Shown here: in pieces, positions 15,914 through 22,550 of the stretch | Numbering within the stretch: position 1 is the stretch's first letter | Layout of the letters: each line of letters begins with the position of its first letter | Made by a program: the position numbers and the translations under genes | Notes under the pieces: generated by a model | Seen by the model: only the letters and a program-made list of their open reading frames with translations | The model's database searches: none | Told to the model about the DNA's origin: nothing | Assembly: GCA_964586765.1 (NCBI GenBank) | Contig: CAZPHN010000027.1 | Location: forward strand, 1 to 28,544 | Length of the DNA: 28,544 nt | From: UBA3263 sp964586765 | Lineage (GTDB): Bacteria > Bacteroidota > Bacteroidia > Bacteroidales > Muribaculaceae | Reading direction: 5' to 3'

Positions 15914-16572
15914 ACCACTATCTGACCGTCTGAAATGCGGATTATACGGTTAGTCTGTTCGCCTACTCCGGGGTCATGAGTTACAATGATGACTGTCATT
16001 CCGCGGTCGGCGTTCAGGTCACGGAAAAGCTGCATGACCTCCTTCGAGGTCTTGGAATCAAGCGCGCCGGTAGGCTCATCGGCAAGTATGATACTCGGAT
16101 TTGTAATTAATGCGCGGGCAAGCGCGACACGCTGCTTCTGTCCGCCACTCAGCTCGCCGGGCAGATGGTGCGCGCGGTCGGCTAACCCGACGCGTTCAAG
16201 TTGTTCCAGAGCGAGCATACGCCTTTTTTTGCGGCTCACTCCCTGATAAAACAGAGGCAAAGCAACATTCTCGACTGCATCCTTGTAACTGATAAGGTTG
16301 AACGACTGGAAAACGAAACCAATCATGCGGTTACGCAGTTCGGCAGCACGGTTCTCGCTCAGATTGCGAATCAGCACACCGTCAAGCCAGTATTCTCCCG
16401 AGTCGTAGTTGTCCAGAATACCGAGAATATTCAGCAGTGTTGACTTTCCGGAACCTGACGCACCCATGATGGAAACGAGCTCTCCCTTGTCAATATGAAG
16501 ATTTATATCACGCAGCACATGGAGCGGCACCACTCCCGGATAAGTCTTATTTACGTCTTTCAGTGTAATCAT
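15910..16572 (-). CDS. MacB/LolD-type ABC transporter ATPase
   Basis: Nucleotide-binding subunit of 220 residues for the two MacB-like permeases. It shows Walker A GASGSGKST (residues 37-45), the Q-loop FVFQSFNLI, ABC signature LSGGQKQRVALARAL, Walker B IILADEPTGALD and the switch His in VTHDPGVG. The signature and the DEPTGALD form are those of the MacB/LolD/YtrE subfamily, which drives mechanotransmission across the membrane rather than classical passage through it. The gene overlaps gntR by 4 bases upstream and the first permease by 4 downstream. Confidence 0.94.
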   Translation of the reverse strand: MITLKDVNKTYPGVVPLHVLRDINLHIDKGELVSIMGASGSGKSTLLNILGILDNYDSGEYWLDGVLIRNLSENRAAELRNRMIGFVFQSFNLISYKDAVENVALPLFYQGVSRKKRRMLALEQLERVGLADRAHHLPGELSGGQKQRVALARALITNPSIILADEPTGALDSKTSKEVMQLFRDLNADRGMTVIIVTHDPGVGEQTNRIIRISDGQIVV

Positions 16573-16928
16573 TTCTGCAGGTAGGTACTGTAAAGCTCGG
16601 CGAGACCGTCGGGTGTGAGTCCGACTGCTTTAAGCCGACTGAAGATAAAATCCATTTCTCCACCGTCAAAAAAGAGCCGACGGCGTTTTTCGGCGATACG
16701 TTCTACGGCATCGGCACACACAAAGTAACCCAAACCGCGCCGGTTGAAAATAATTCCGTCCCGCTCGAGCAGTTCATAAGTCCGGACAACGGTATTCACA
16801 TTGACCTGCGACTCTGCGGCGAGCTCGCGCACGGATGGCACGCGCTCCTCTGCCGCGAGCCGTCCCGACAGAATATCGTTTGATATTCTGTCGGCTATCT
16901 GTAAGTATATGGGTCTGTTATCCTGCAT
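16569..16928 (-). CDS. GntR-family repressor, YtrA type
   Basis: Short GntR regulator of 119 residues. It has the N-terminal winged helix-turn-helix (about residues 5-75) with PIYLQIADRISNDIL, then VPSVRELAAESQVNVNTVVRTYELLERDGII, then GLGYFV. Only a short helical tail of about 45 residues follows, the mark of the YtrA subfamily, which lacks a large effector domain. YtrA regulators usually repress their own operon of ABC transporter genes, as in Bacillus, where the operon responds to cell-wall antibiotics. The gene sits third in the transport operon, overlapping the MacB-type ATPase by 4 bases and one base from the membrane protein gene. A strong inverted repeat lies inside codons 12-22. A palindrome at the operon promoter is the likely target. 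Confidence 0.93.
   Translation of the reverse strand: MQDNRPIYLQIADRISNDILSGRLAAEERVPSVRELAAESQVNVNTVVRTYELLERDGIIFNRRGLGYFVCADAVERIAEKRRRLFFDGGEMDFIFSRLKAVGLTPDGLAELYSTYLQK
16865..16894. repeat. Perfect 13-bp inverted repeat inside gntR
   Basis: Arms CCGACAGAATATC (16865-16877) and GATATTCTGTCGG (16882-16894) are perfectly complementary around the loop GTTT. The element lies in codons 12-22 of the GntR gene, so the mRNA would fold a stable stem-loop about 35 bases after the start codon. It may be an RNA control element, a DNA-binding site, or an accident of coding. Confidence 0.9.
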
Positions 16929-16929
16929 A

Positions 16930-17742
16930 TCAGTCCATCATGAATTTCTGAATAAGCTGGGTTGAGCGATAGCGTCGCCAAGCAAGCCAGTAGATGAAAG
17001 CAGCAAAAGCATAGATCAAAGCAATTCCGCTCCAAGCCCAGATATGGATATTGATGTTATCGAAATCAGCATCACGCAAAAAACGGATAAAGCTTGCCGA
17101 CAGGTCTACAGGGATAAAGAACGGCACAAAAACCTGAACCGCAAAAAGAACGCAGAATGTCTTGATAAATGACTTCTTAGGCCATAAGGCACTGCCGAGC
17201 GTATACGTAGCCATACTGCAGGTAAGCGAACCTCCAATGGCAATTATGATACCGGAAATGATTTCAAAACCGTAATCATCACGCAAAGGAGCTATCAGAT
17301 TTACAAAGTTTGAAAGATATGTGATAAAGAACGGTTTATGCATAAACATCAGCGATGTAAGCGTATCGACAAGCAAAGCACTGATGACAATTGCAAGCGG
17401 ACCTAATAAATTATATATGATTAGGAGGGAAATAAACTTTTCTGATTTAGATGCCGGTACCATCATTGCCACGATACGCTTTGGTTTGGTCGACATTGAT
17501 GAAAAAGTCAGCGAACCGACCACTGTCAGCGAAAAACTGATAATGCAGAATAAAATAATCCACAAAACCACTCCGGCACCGTCAAACTTGTCAAAATCGC
17601 CAATGCTCTTATTAATCGTTATGCCGAAAAATAACATTATGCCGAACACCACACCAATGGTCATGGTGAGCTGGCGCAGGTTTTCATTGAAATAGCGGCG
17701 AATCAGGAACATAACCCGCGACCACGAAAATTTATCAATCAT
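16930..17742 (-). CDS. ABC-2-like membrane protein, unknown substrate
   Basis: Hydrophobic protein of 270 residues with about six membrane segments: two near residues 24-45 and 60-85, more around 105-125, 175-195 and 205-225, and a last one near 238-258. A cytoplasmic N terminus, FSWSRVMFLIRRYFNENLRQ, precedes the first. I do not recognise a named family. Placement directly after an ABC ATPase (4-base overlap) and before a YtrA-type repressor suggests it is the permease of an ABC-2-type exporter like YtrC/YtrD. The short motif SSMSTKPKRIVAMMVPASKSEKF, seen in similar Bacteroidota ABC-2 proteins, supports this. With only one permease gene, it would have to act as a homodimer. Confidence 0.75.
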   Translation of the reverse strand: MIDKFSWSRVMFLIRRYFNENLRQLTMTIGVVFGIMLFFGITINKSIGDFDKFDGAGVVLWIILFCIISFSLTVVGSLTFSSMSTKPKRIVAMMVPASKSEKFISLLIIYNLLGPLAIVISALLVDTLTSLMFMHKPFFITYLSNFVNLIAPLRDDYGFEIISGIIIAIGGSLTCSMATYTLGSALWPKKSFIKTFCVLFAVQVFVPFFIPVDLSASFIRFLRDADFDNINIHIWAWSGIALIYAFAAFIYWLAWRRYRSTQLIQKFMMD

Positions 17743-18572
17743 AAAGCGTTTGTTAATTGAGGGTTAGCAAATGAAAGTTCAAATAAGGATTCAAGGTTGA
17801 CTTCGGTCTCCTCGACACCATCTCCGCGGAAACGGACTATGTTATATCCGCCGGGAACGGGCATGGACCAGAGCGCGCCATTCACTTCCTCCGGATCAGT
17901 TGTAAAGCGGAAAACGAGACGCTCCTGAATAGCGGCAATAGATGAGTTTAGAACCACTCCGTTTTTGTCAATAATGGCAACATGGTCAAGCACACGCTCG
18001 AGGTCACGCACCTGATGGGTAGATATGATTATCGTACGGTCATCGCGCATCGCGCTGACAATAGCGCGGCGAAACTCCGCCTTGCCGGGAATGTCAAGTC
18101 CGTTTGTAGGCTCATCCATGAGCAGAAGCGAAGTGTTGCAGGCAAGCGCGAAAGCCACAAACGCCTTTTTACGCTGCCCCATGCTCAGACGTCCAAGATG
18201 GATAGAGGGATCAAGGCGGAAATGCTCGAGGTAGCTGTTCATTTCATCGCGATTGAACTTCTCATAGAAAGGCGCGTTGAGGGCAACATACTTGTCAAGA
18301 GTTATGGACGGGAGGTCAATTTCCTCCGGAACGAGGAAAATATCGGTCATAGTAGACGGCAGACGCTTAAAAGTCTCCTGCCCCTTGAACTTTACCGAAC
18401 CGACACACGGTCGCAACAGTCCGGACATAAGATATAATAACGTAGACTTGCCGGAACCATTCGCACCCAGAAGTCCATATATTCCCCCGGAATGGATATC
18501 CATGGAGAAGTCACTGACCACCGGTCTGAAATTGCCGGGGTAGGAATAGGAAACATGATCGAGATACAGCAT
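17739..18572 (-). CDS. ABC transporter ATPase, YtrB/CcmA-like
   Basis: ATPase of 277 residues from the start at 18572 (MLYLDHVSYSYPG). It has Walker A GLLGANGSGKSTLL, signature LSMGQRKKAFVAFAL, Walker B LLLMDEPTNGLD and switch His in STHQ, followed by a regulatory tail of about 65 residues. The frame is open upstream as far as an ATG at 18674, but the promoter at 18601-18633 lies inside that extension, and the ATPase domain begins right after 18572, so the shorter start is chosen. It is the first gene of the eight-gene operon and overlaps its membrane partner by 4 bases. Most likely it powers the ABC-2-like permease encoded next. Confidence 0.92.
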   Translation of the reverse strand: MLYLDHVSYSYPGNFRPVVSDFSMDIHSGGIYGLLGANGSGKSTLLYLMSGLLRPCVGSVKFKGQETFKRLPSTMTDIFLVPEEIDLPSITLDKYVALNAPFYEKFNRDEMNSYLEHFRLDPSIHLGRLSMGQRKKAFVAFALACNTSLLLMDEPTNGLDIPGKAEFRRAIVSAMRDDRTIIISTHQVRDLERVLDHVAIIDKNGVVLNSSIAAIQERLVFRFTTDPEEVNGALWSMPVPGGYNIVRFRGDGVEETEVNLESLFELSFANPQLTNAL

Positions 18573-18576
18573 ATTA

Positions 18577-18598
18577 GTGTTATAGTTTAATAGAACAC
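18577..18598. promoter_or_regulatory. Candidate operator of the YtrA-type repressor
   Basis: Imperfect 22-bp palindrome with arms GTGTT (18577-18581) and AACAC (18594-18598); inside, TA at 18583-18584 matches TA at 18591-18592. Sixteen of the 22 positions are symmetric. It starts 3 bases before the -7 element of the operon promoter and reaches to 5 bases before the start codon, so it covers the expected transcription start. GTGT...ACAC palindromes with inner TA steps are typical of YtrA-type GntR sites (family knowledge). Confidence 0.6.
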
Positions 18599-18600
18599 CG

Positions 18601-18633
18601 CAAAGGTACGACATTATTTTTAATATCTCCAAA
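18601..18633 (-). promoter_or_regulatory. Promoter of the ABC/GntR/efflux operon
   Basis: On the minus strand the sequence reads TTTG (18633-18630), 21 bases, then TACCTTTG (18608-18601), a full match to the Bacteroidota promoter consensus with normal spacing. Transcription would start near 18595, about 20 bases before the ATG at 18572. This promoter fixes the start of the first gene. Confidence 0.75.
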
Positions 18634-18637
18634 TTTT

Positions 18638-18665
18638 TTTGAAAAAAAATAAATTTGTAACTTTG
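18638..18665 (+). promoter_or_regulatory. Promoter of dxr with tandem -7 elements
   Basis: Two -7 matches follow each other directly: TAAATTTG (18650-18657) and TAACTTTG (18658-18665). A TTTG at 18638-18641 lies 16 bases before the second, slightly closer than usual. The second would give a leader of about 8 bases to the ATG at 18680. It sits back to back with the promoter of the minus-strand transport operon. Confidence 0.55.
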
Positions 18666-18679
18666 CAACTGCACATTTC

Positions 18680-19852
18680 ATGTTTTCAATGGAAACCAAA
18701 CGTAAAAGAATAGCGGTTCTGGGGTCTACCGGTTCAATAGGCACTCAGACATTAGATATAATTGAACGTAATCCTGACTTATATGAGGTCAGCACGCTGA
18801 TTGCGGGGCGGAGAGTTGAACAGCTCGTTGAACAGGCTGTAAAGTTTCATCCCCGTCGTGCCATCATAGCTGATAAATCATTATATACACGGTTGCGCGA
18901 CGCCCTTTCGCCGCTCGGAATTGAAACGGCAGCGGGAGCGGATGCGATTGCCGACGCGATGGAAGCGGACGACACCGACCTTATAGTAACCGCCACGGTA
19001 GGTTATTCGGGACTGCTCCCTACCCTGCGCGCCATCCGTGCCAACAAGGATATAGCCCTTGCCAACAAAGAGACACTCGTGGTGGCGGGCGAACTGGTAA
19101 ATAACCTTGCCGCCGAATCTAAATCGCGTATCATTCCCGTCGATTCGGAACACTCAGCCATTTTCCAGTGTCTGCAAGGCGAGGACCGCAACTCGGTCAC
19201 ACGCCTGATTATCACAGCCTCCGGCGGTCCATTCCGTCAGATGGATAAAGCCAAACTCGCTACTGTGACTGCAGCCGACGCCCTTAAACACCCCAACTGG
19301 GACATGGGAGCGAAAATAACAATCGATTCCGCCACAATGCTCAACAAGGCGTTTGAAATCATTGAGGCGCGTTGGCTTTTCGGTATCGAACCGGATAGAA
19401 TTCAGCCGGTTGTGCATCCGCAGAGCATAGTCCACTCAATGGTCGAATTCAGCGACGGTGCGGTCAAGGCTCAGCTCGGAGTGCCGGATATGCACCTGCC
19501 TATCAGCTATGCCCTCGGAGAGGCGACACGCCGTCCGACAGGCGAACGTCCGCTTACCCTTGCTGACTATGCCAATCTGACCTTCGAGGCTCCTGATACG
19601 GATAAATTCCCCTGTCTGACACTGGCGTCATACGCGCTCAAACGCGGAGGCAACACCGCCTGTACGGTCAACGCAGCCAACGAGATAGCCAATGAAGCAT
19701 TCCGCCGCGGAGAAATCCGGTTTACTGACATTTACCCTGTAATAATGGAGACAATCGGGCGCACGGAGTTCATCACTACCCCTTCGCTTGAAGATTATAT
19801 TGAAACAAACCTCAGGGCGCGACAGATTGCGTCTGAAATCATTAAGAAATAA
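18680..19852 (+). CDS. dxr: 1-deoxy-D-xylulose 5-phosphate reductoisomerase
   Basis: Cytosolic enzyme of the MEP isoprenoid pathway that turns DXP into methylerythritol 4-phosphate with NADPH, and the target of fosmidomycin. The 390-residue protein has the NADPH motif VLGSTGSIGTQTLDII near the N terminus, NKETLVVAGELV, PVDSEHSAIFQCLQG (metal-binding Asp and Glu), the substrate loop ASGGPFR, then KITIDSATMLNKAFEIIEARWLF and HPQSIVHSMVEF. Length is typical. Starts at 18680 and 18689 are both plausible. It lies 3 bases before rseP, an order widespread in Bacteroidota. Confidence 0.96.
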   Translation: MFSMETKRKRIAVLGSTGSIGTQTLDIIERNPDLYEVSTLIAGRRVEQLVEQAVKFHPRRAIIADKSLYTRLRDALSPLGIETAAGADAIADAMEADDTDLIVTATVGYSGLLPTLRAIRANKDIALANKETLVVAGELVNNLAAESKSRIIPVDSEHSAIFQCLQGEDRNSVTRLIITASGGPFRQMDKAKLATVTAADALKHPNWDMGAKITIDSATMLNKAFEIIEARWLFGIEPDRIQPVVHPQSIVHSMVEFSDGAVKAQLGVPDMHLPISYALGEATRRPTGERPLTLADYANLTFEAPDTDKFPCLTLASYALKRGGNTACTVNAANEIANEAFRRGEIRFTDIYPVIMETIGRTEFITTPSLEDYIETNLRARQIASEIIKK

Positions 19853-19855
19853 CAG

Positions 19856-21286
19856 ATGGAAACATTTTTAATGAAAGCTCTCCAGCTCGTTCTCGCGCTG
19901 TCACTTTTAGTGATAGTCCATGAGTTCGGTCACTACATATTTGCCAGAATATTCGGCATAAAAGTTGAAAAATTCTTCCTTTTCTTTAACCCGAGATTTT
20001 CGCTGCTCCGCTATATTCCGGAAGAAGGCAGATTGGAACTCTGCACATGGATGGATAAGGAAGAAAAGCCACATCCGCTTGTTAGCTGGAAAGTAGGTAA
20101 GTCATACGCTCCCGGCGAGAAAGTGCCCGGATGGAAACAGACCATTTACGGCATAGGCTGGGTTCCCCTTGGCGGTTACTGCTCGATTGCGGGCATGGTC
20201 GATGAAACAAAAGATGCCAAAGATGTTGAAACGGCAACCCCTTCCGAGACCGATTTCTACAGCAAAGCCGCGTGGAAACGCCTTTTGGTGATGGCTGGTG
20301 GCGTGATTTTCAATTTCCTTCTTGCCATTATAATTTTTATAGGTCTGACATTCAGTTATGGCGAACAGACTGTCAAGTTCCGCGACGCATATGCCGGTAT
20401 GGACTATGTAGAGGCGGCACAGAAAATTGGGTTCCGTAACGGCGACATTCCGCTGATGGCTGACGGCGAGGAAGTTGAGGCTGACCAGCTGGGAGTTATG
20501 ATGAAGTTGGTACAGGCAAAGGAAATAAAAGTGCTCCGAAACCATAAGGATACGGTTACGATTAAGCTGCCAAAGGACTTTGTGATGGACCTGAACGATG
20601 AAAAAGGATTCTTCGCATACAGAGTTCCGGTAGTTGTTTACGAAACCATGCGAGGCGAACCTGCAGCGAAAGCCGGACTCCAAAAAGGAGACGAAATCAT
20701 AGCCGTAGGCGATAGTCTCACTCCGTCAATAACCGAACTCTTCCCTGCTCTGCAAGCCTATGGTGGTAAAAAGACTACATTGACTTACGTGCGCAACGGA
20801 AAGACAAAGCAAGTCGAAATCACTCCCACCGAGGATGGCAAACTCGGCTTCCAGCTGACACCCCTTACCGATATATTCCCCGTATTCACAAAAAAATACG
20901 GAATATTAGAGTCTTTCCCCCGAGGATGGGAAGTCGGAACCTCAACACTCGGCAACTATGCCAAGGGCATGAGTCAGGTATTCAGCAAGCGCGGAGCGGA
21001 AAGCCTTGGAGGTTTCGGCGCGTTAGGCAGCATGTTCCCCGACCGCTGGAACTGGTATTCGTTCTGGTCACTGACCGCATTCCTCTCCATAGCGTTGGCA
21101 TTCATGAACATTCTGCCTATCCCGGTACTTGACGGCGGACATATCCTCTTCCTGTTTGTCGAGATGATTACGCGCCGCAAAGTTCCACTGAAAGTGATTG
21201 AGGTTGCCACCTCCATAGGTTTCTATTTTCTCTTGGCAGTGATGCTATTCGCCAATCTTAACGATATAATGCGACTGTTTAAATGA
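19856..21286 (+). CDS. rseP: RseP-like site-2 intramembrane zinc protease
   Basis: Inner-membrane metalloprotease that cuts membrane-embedded substrates such as anti-sigma factors and signal-peptide remnants. The 476-residue protein has the active-site motif HEFGH at residues 22-26 in its first helix and NILPIPVLDGGH near the end, with Asp426 completing the zinc site. Between them lie two PDZ-type regions; the second contains GEPAAKAGLQKGDEIIAVGDS. Four membrane helices are apparent. It is somewhat longer than E. coli RseP (450), mainly through an insert after the first helix (about residues 40-130), common in Bacteroidota. Its end overlaps the next gene by 4 bases. Confidence 0.93.
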   Translation: METFLMKALQLVLALSLLVIVHEFGHYIFARIFGIKVEKFFLFFNPRFSLLRYIPEEGRLELCTWMDKEEKPHPLVSWKVGKSYAPGEKVPGWKQTIYGIGWVPLGGYCSIAGMVDETKDAKDVETATPSETDFYSKAAWKRLLVMAGGVIFNFLLAIIIFIGLTFSYGEQTVKFRDAYAGMDYVEAAQKIGFRNGDIPLMADGEEVEADQLGVMMKLVQAKEIKVLRNHKDTVTIKLPKDFVMDLNDEKGFFAYRVPVVVYETMRGEPAAKAGLQKGDEIIAVGDSLTPSITELFPALQAYGGKKTTLTYVRNGKTKQVEITPTEDGKLGFQLTPLTDIFPVFTKKYGILESFPRGWEVGTSTLGNYAKGMSQVFSKRGAESLGGFGALGSMFPDRWNWYSFWSLTAFLSIALAFMNILPIPVLDGGHILFLFVEMITRRKVPLKVIEVATSIGFYFLLAVMLFANLNDIMRLFK

Positions 21287-22470
21287 CATATCCTGTAATA
21301 ACCTTAAAGCGCGGCAAAGAAGAGTCGCTGCTCCGTTTCCATCCGTGGGTATTCTCAGGCGCGGTAGCCTCGATGCCTCAAAATCTTGAAGAAGGTGATG
21401 TGGTTGAAGTACATTCATCCGACGGTCGCCTTATAGGTATAGGACACTATCAGGTAGGCAGCATAGTAGTGCGAATTTTGGAGTTCGGACGCACGCGCGC
21501 CATAGACCGCGAGTTTTTTGCCGAGCGCATCAGCGCGGCTTTCAATCTGCGCAAGTCGCTCAAACTGAACCGCCCGGACAATAACGCATACCGCCTTGTA
21601 CACGGCGAAGGCGATTTCCTGCCCGGGTTGGTCATTGACATATATGGCAATACAGCGGTGCTTCAGGCACACTCTCCGGGCATGCATTTCTGCCGCAATA
21701 TCATTGCCGAGACCTTGGTTGAAATACCGGAGCTTCCCGTAGCCAATGTCTATTATAAATCAGAGACTACCCTGCCCTATAAAGCGCATCTTGACCCGCA
21801 GAACGCATATATAATAGGCGACTATGACGGAGCTATCGCGCTTGAAAACGGTCTGCAGTTCAATATTGACTGGCTTCGCGGACAGAAAACAGGGTTCTTT
21901 GTTGACCAGCGCGACAACCGCTCGTTGCTCCAACACTACTCTCAAGGGAAGAATGTACTGAATATGTTCTGCTACACCGGCGGATTTTCCGTTTATGCCC
22001 TTCGCGGCGGCGCAAACCTTGTTCATTCGGTCGATTCATCGGCAAAAGCCATTGAGCTGACACGCGCCAACGTCGAGATAAATTTCCCGGGTGATGCACG
22101 CCATCAGGCGTTTGCAGTAGACGCCTTCAAGTATCTTGCCGACATTAAGAAGGGTCAGTACGACCTTATAATCCTTGACCCACCCGCCTTTGCGAAACAC
22201 CGGTCGGCACTTCGCAACGCGCTGATAGGTTACCGCAGGCTCAACGCGCGAGCTATAGAACAGATTGCGCCCGGCGGCATCTTGTTTACGTTCAGTTGCT
22301 CGCAGGCGGTGAGCCGCGAGCAGTTCCGCTTAGCAGTCTTTACCGCCGCCGCACAAACAGGACGTAAAGTTAGGATTTTACACCAACTGACCCAACCGGC
22401 AGACCACCCAATCAATATTTATCATCCGGAAGGGGAATATTTGAAGGGATTAATTATTCAGGTTGAATAA
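21283..22470 (+). CDS. rlmI: RlmI-like 23S rRNA (cytosine-C5) methyltransferase
   Basis: Class I SAM-dependent RNA methyltransferase of 395 residues. The N-terminal PUA domain (about residues 1-80, RKRGKEESLLRFHPWVFSGAV-like) binds RNA. The catalytic domain has the SAM motif NMFCYTGGFSVYALRGGA from Asn227, VHSVDSSAKAIEL, and the motif IV LDPPAF at residues 298-303. The RlmI family methylates a cytosine of 23S rRNA; the exact target base here is inferred. It overlaps rseP by 4 bases. A strong AT-rich inverted repeat covers its stop codon. Related RlmK/L-type enzymes remain possible. Confidence 0.9.
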   Translation: MTYPVITLKRGKEESLLRFHPWVFSGAVASMPQNLEEGDVVEVHSSDGRLIGIGHYQVGSIVVRILEFGRTRAIDREFFAERISAAFNLRKSLKLNRPDNNAYRLVHGEGDFLPGLVIDIYGNTAVLQAHSPGMHFCRNIIAETLVEIPELPVANVYYKSETTLPYKAHLDPQNAYIIGDYDGAIALENGLQFNIDWLRGQKTGFFVDQRDNRSLLQHYSQGKNVLNMFCYTGGFSVYALRGGANLVHSVDSSAKAIELTRANVEINFPGDARHQAFAVDAFKYLADIKKGQYDLIILDPPAFAKHRSALRNALIGYRRLNARAIEQIAPGGILFTFSCSQAVSREQFRLAVFTAAAQTGRKVRILHQLTQPADHPINIYHPEGEYLKGLIIQVE

Positions 22471-22475
22471 TTAAT
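22449..22475. repeat. 12-bp inverted repeat over the rlmI stop codon
   Basis: Arms ATTAATTATTCA (22449-22460) and TGAATAATTAAT (22464-22475) are perfectly complementary around the loop GGT; the stop codon TAA at 22468-22470 lies in the right arm. The stem is AT-rich and is followed by an A-rich tract, not a T-run, so it is not a standard terminator for this strand. It might stabilise or end the upstream mRNA. Confidence 0.85.
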
Positions 22476-22510
22476 TAAATGAAAAAATGAAGAATTAAAA
22501 ATGAAAAATA
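22473..22510. repeat. A-rich imperfect tandem repeat
   Basis: Short units of the type AATGAAAAA, AATGAAGAATT and AAAAATGAAAAAT follow each other in the 80-base gap between rlmI and the M49 peptidase gene. Similar A/G-rich repeats are scattered in intergenic parts of other Bacteroidota genomes (general recollection). No promoter consensus for the downstream gene is clear in this gap. Confidence 0.5.
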
Positions 22511-22550
22511 AATCCGTAAATTACGAAATTTTAATAGTAAATCAATCATT

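Noticed and set aside
18573..18674. N-terminal extension of the first ABC ATPase to an ATG at 18674
   Set aside because: The added 34 residues have no family match and the extension spans the operon's own promoter; the ATPase domain begins right at the ATG at 18572.
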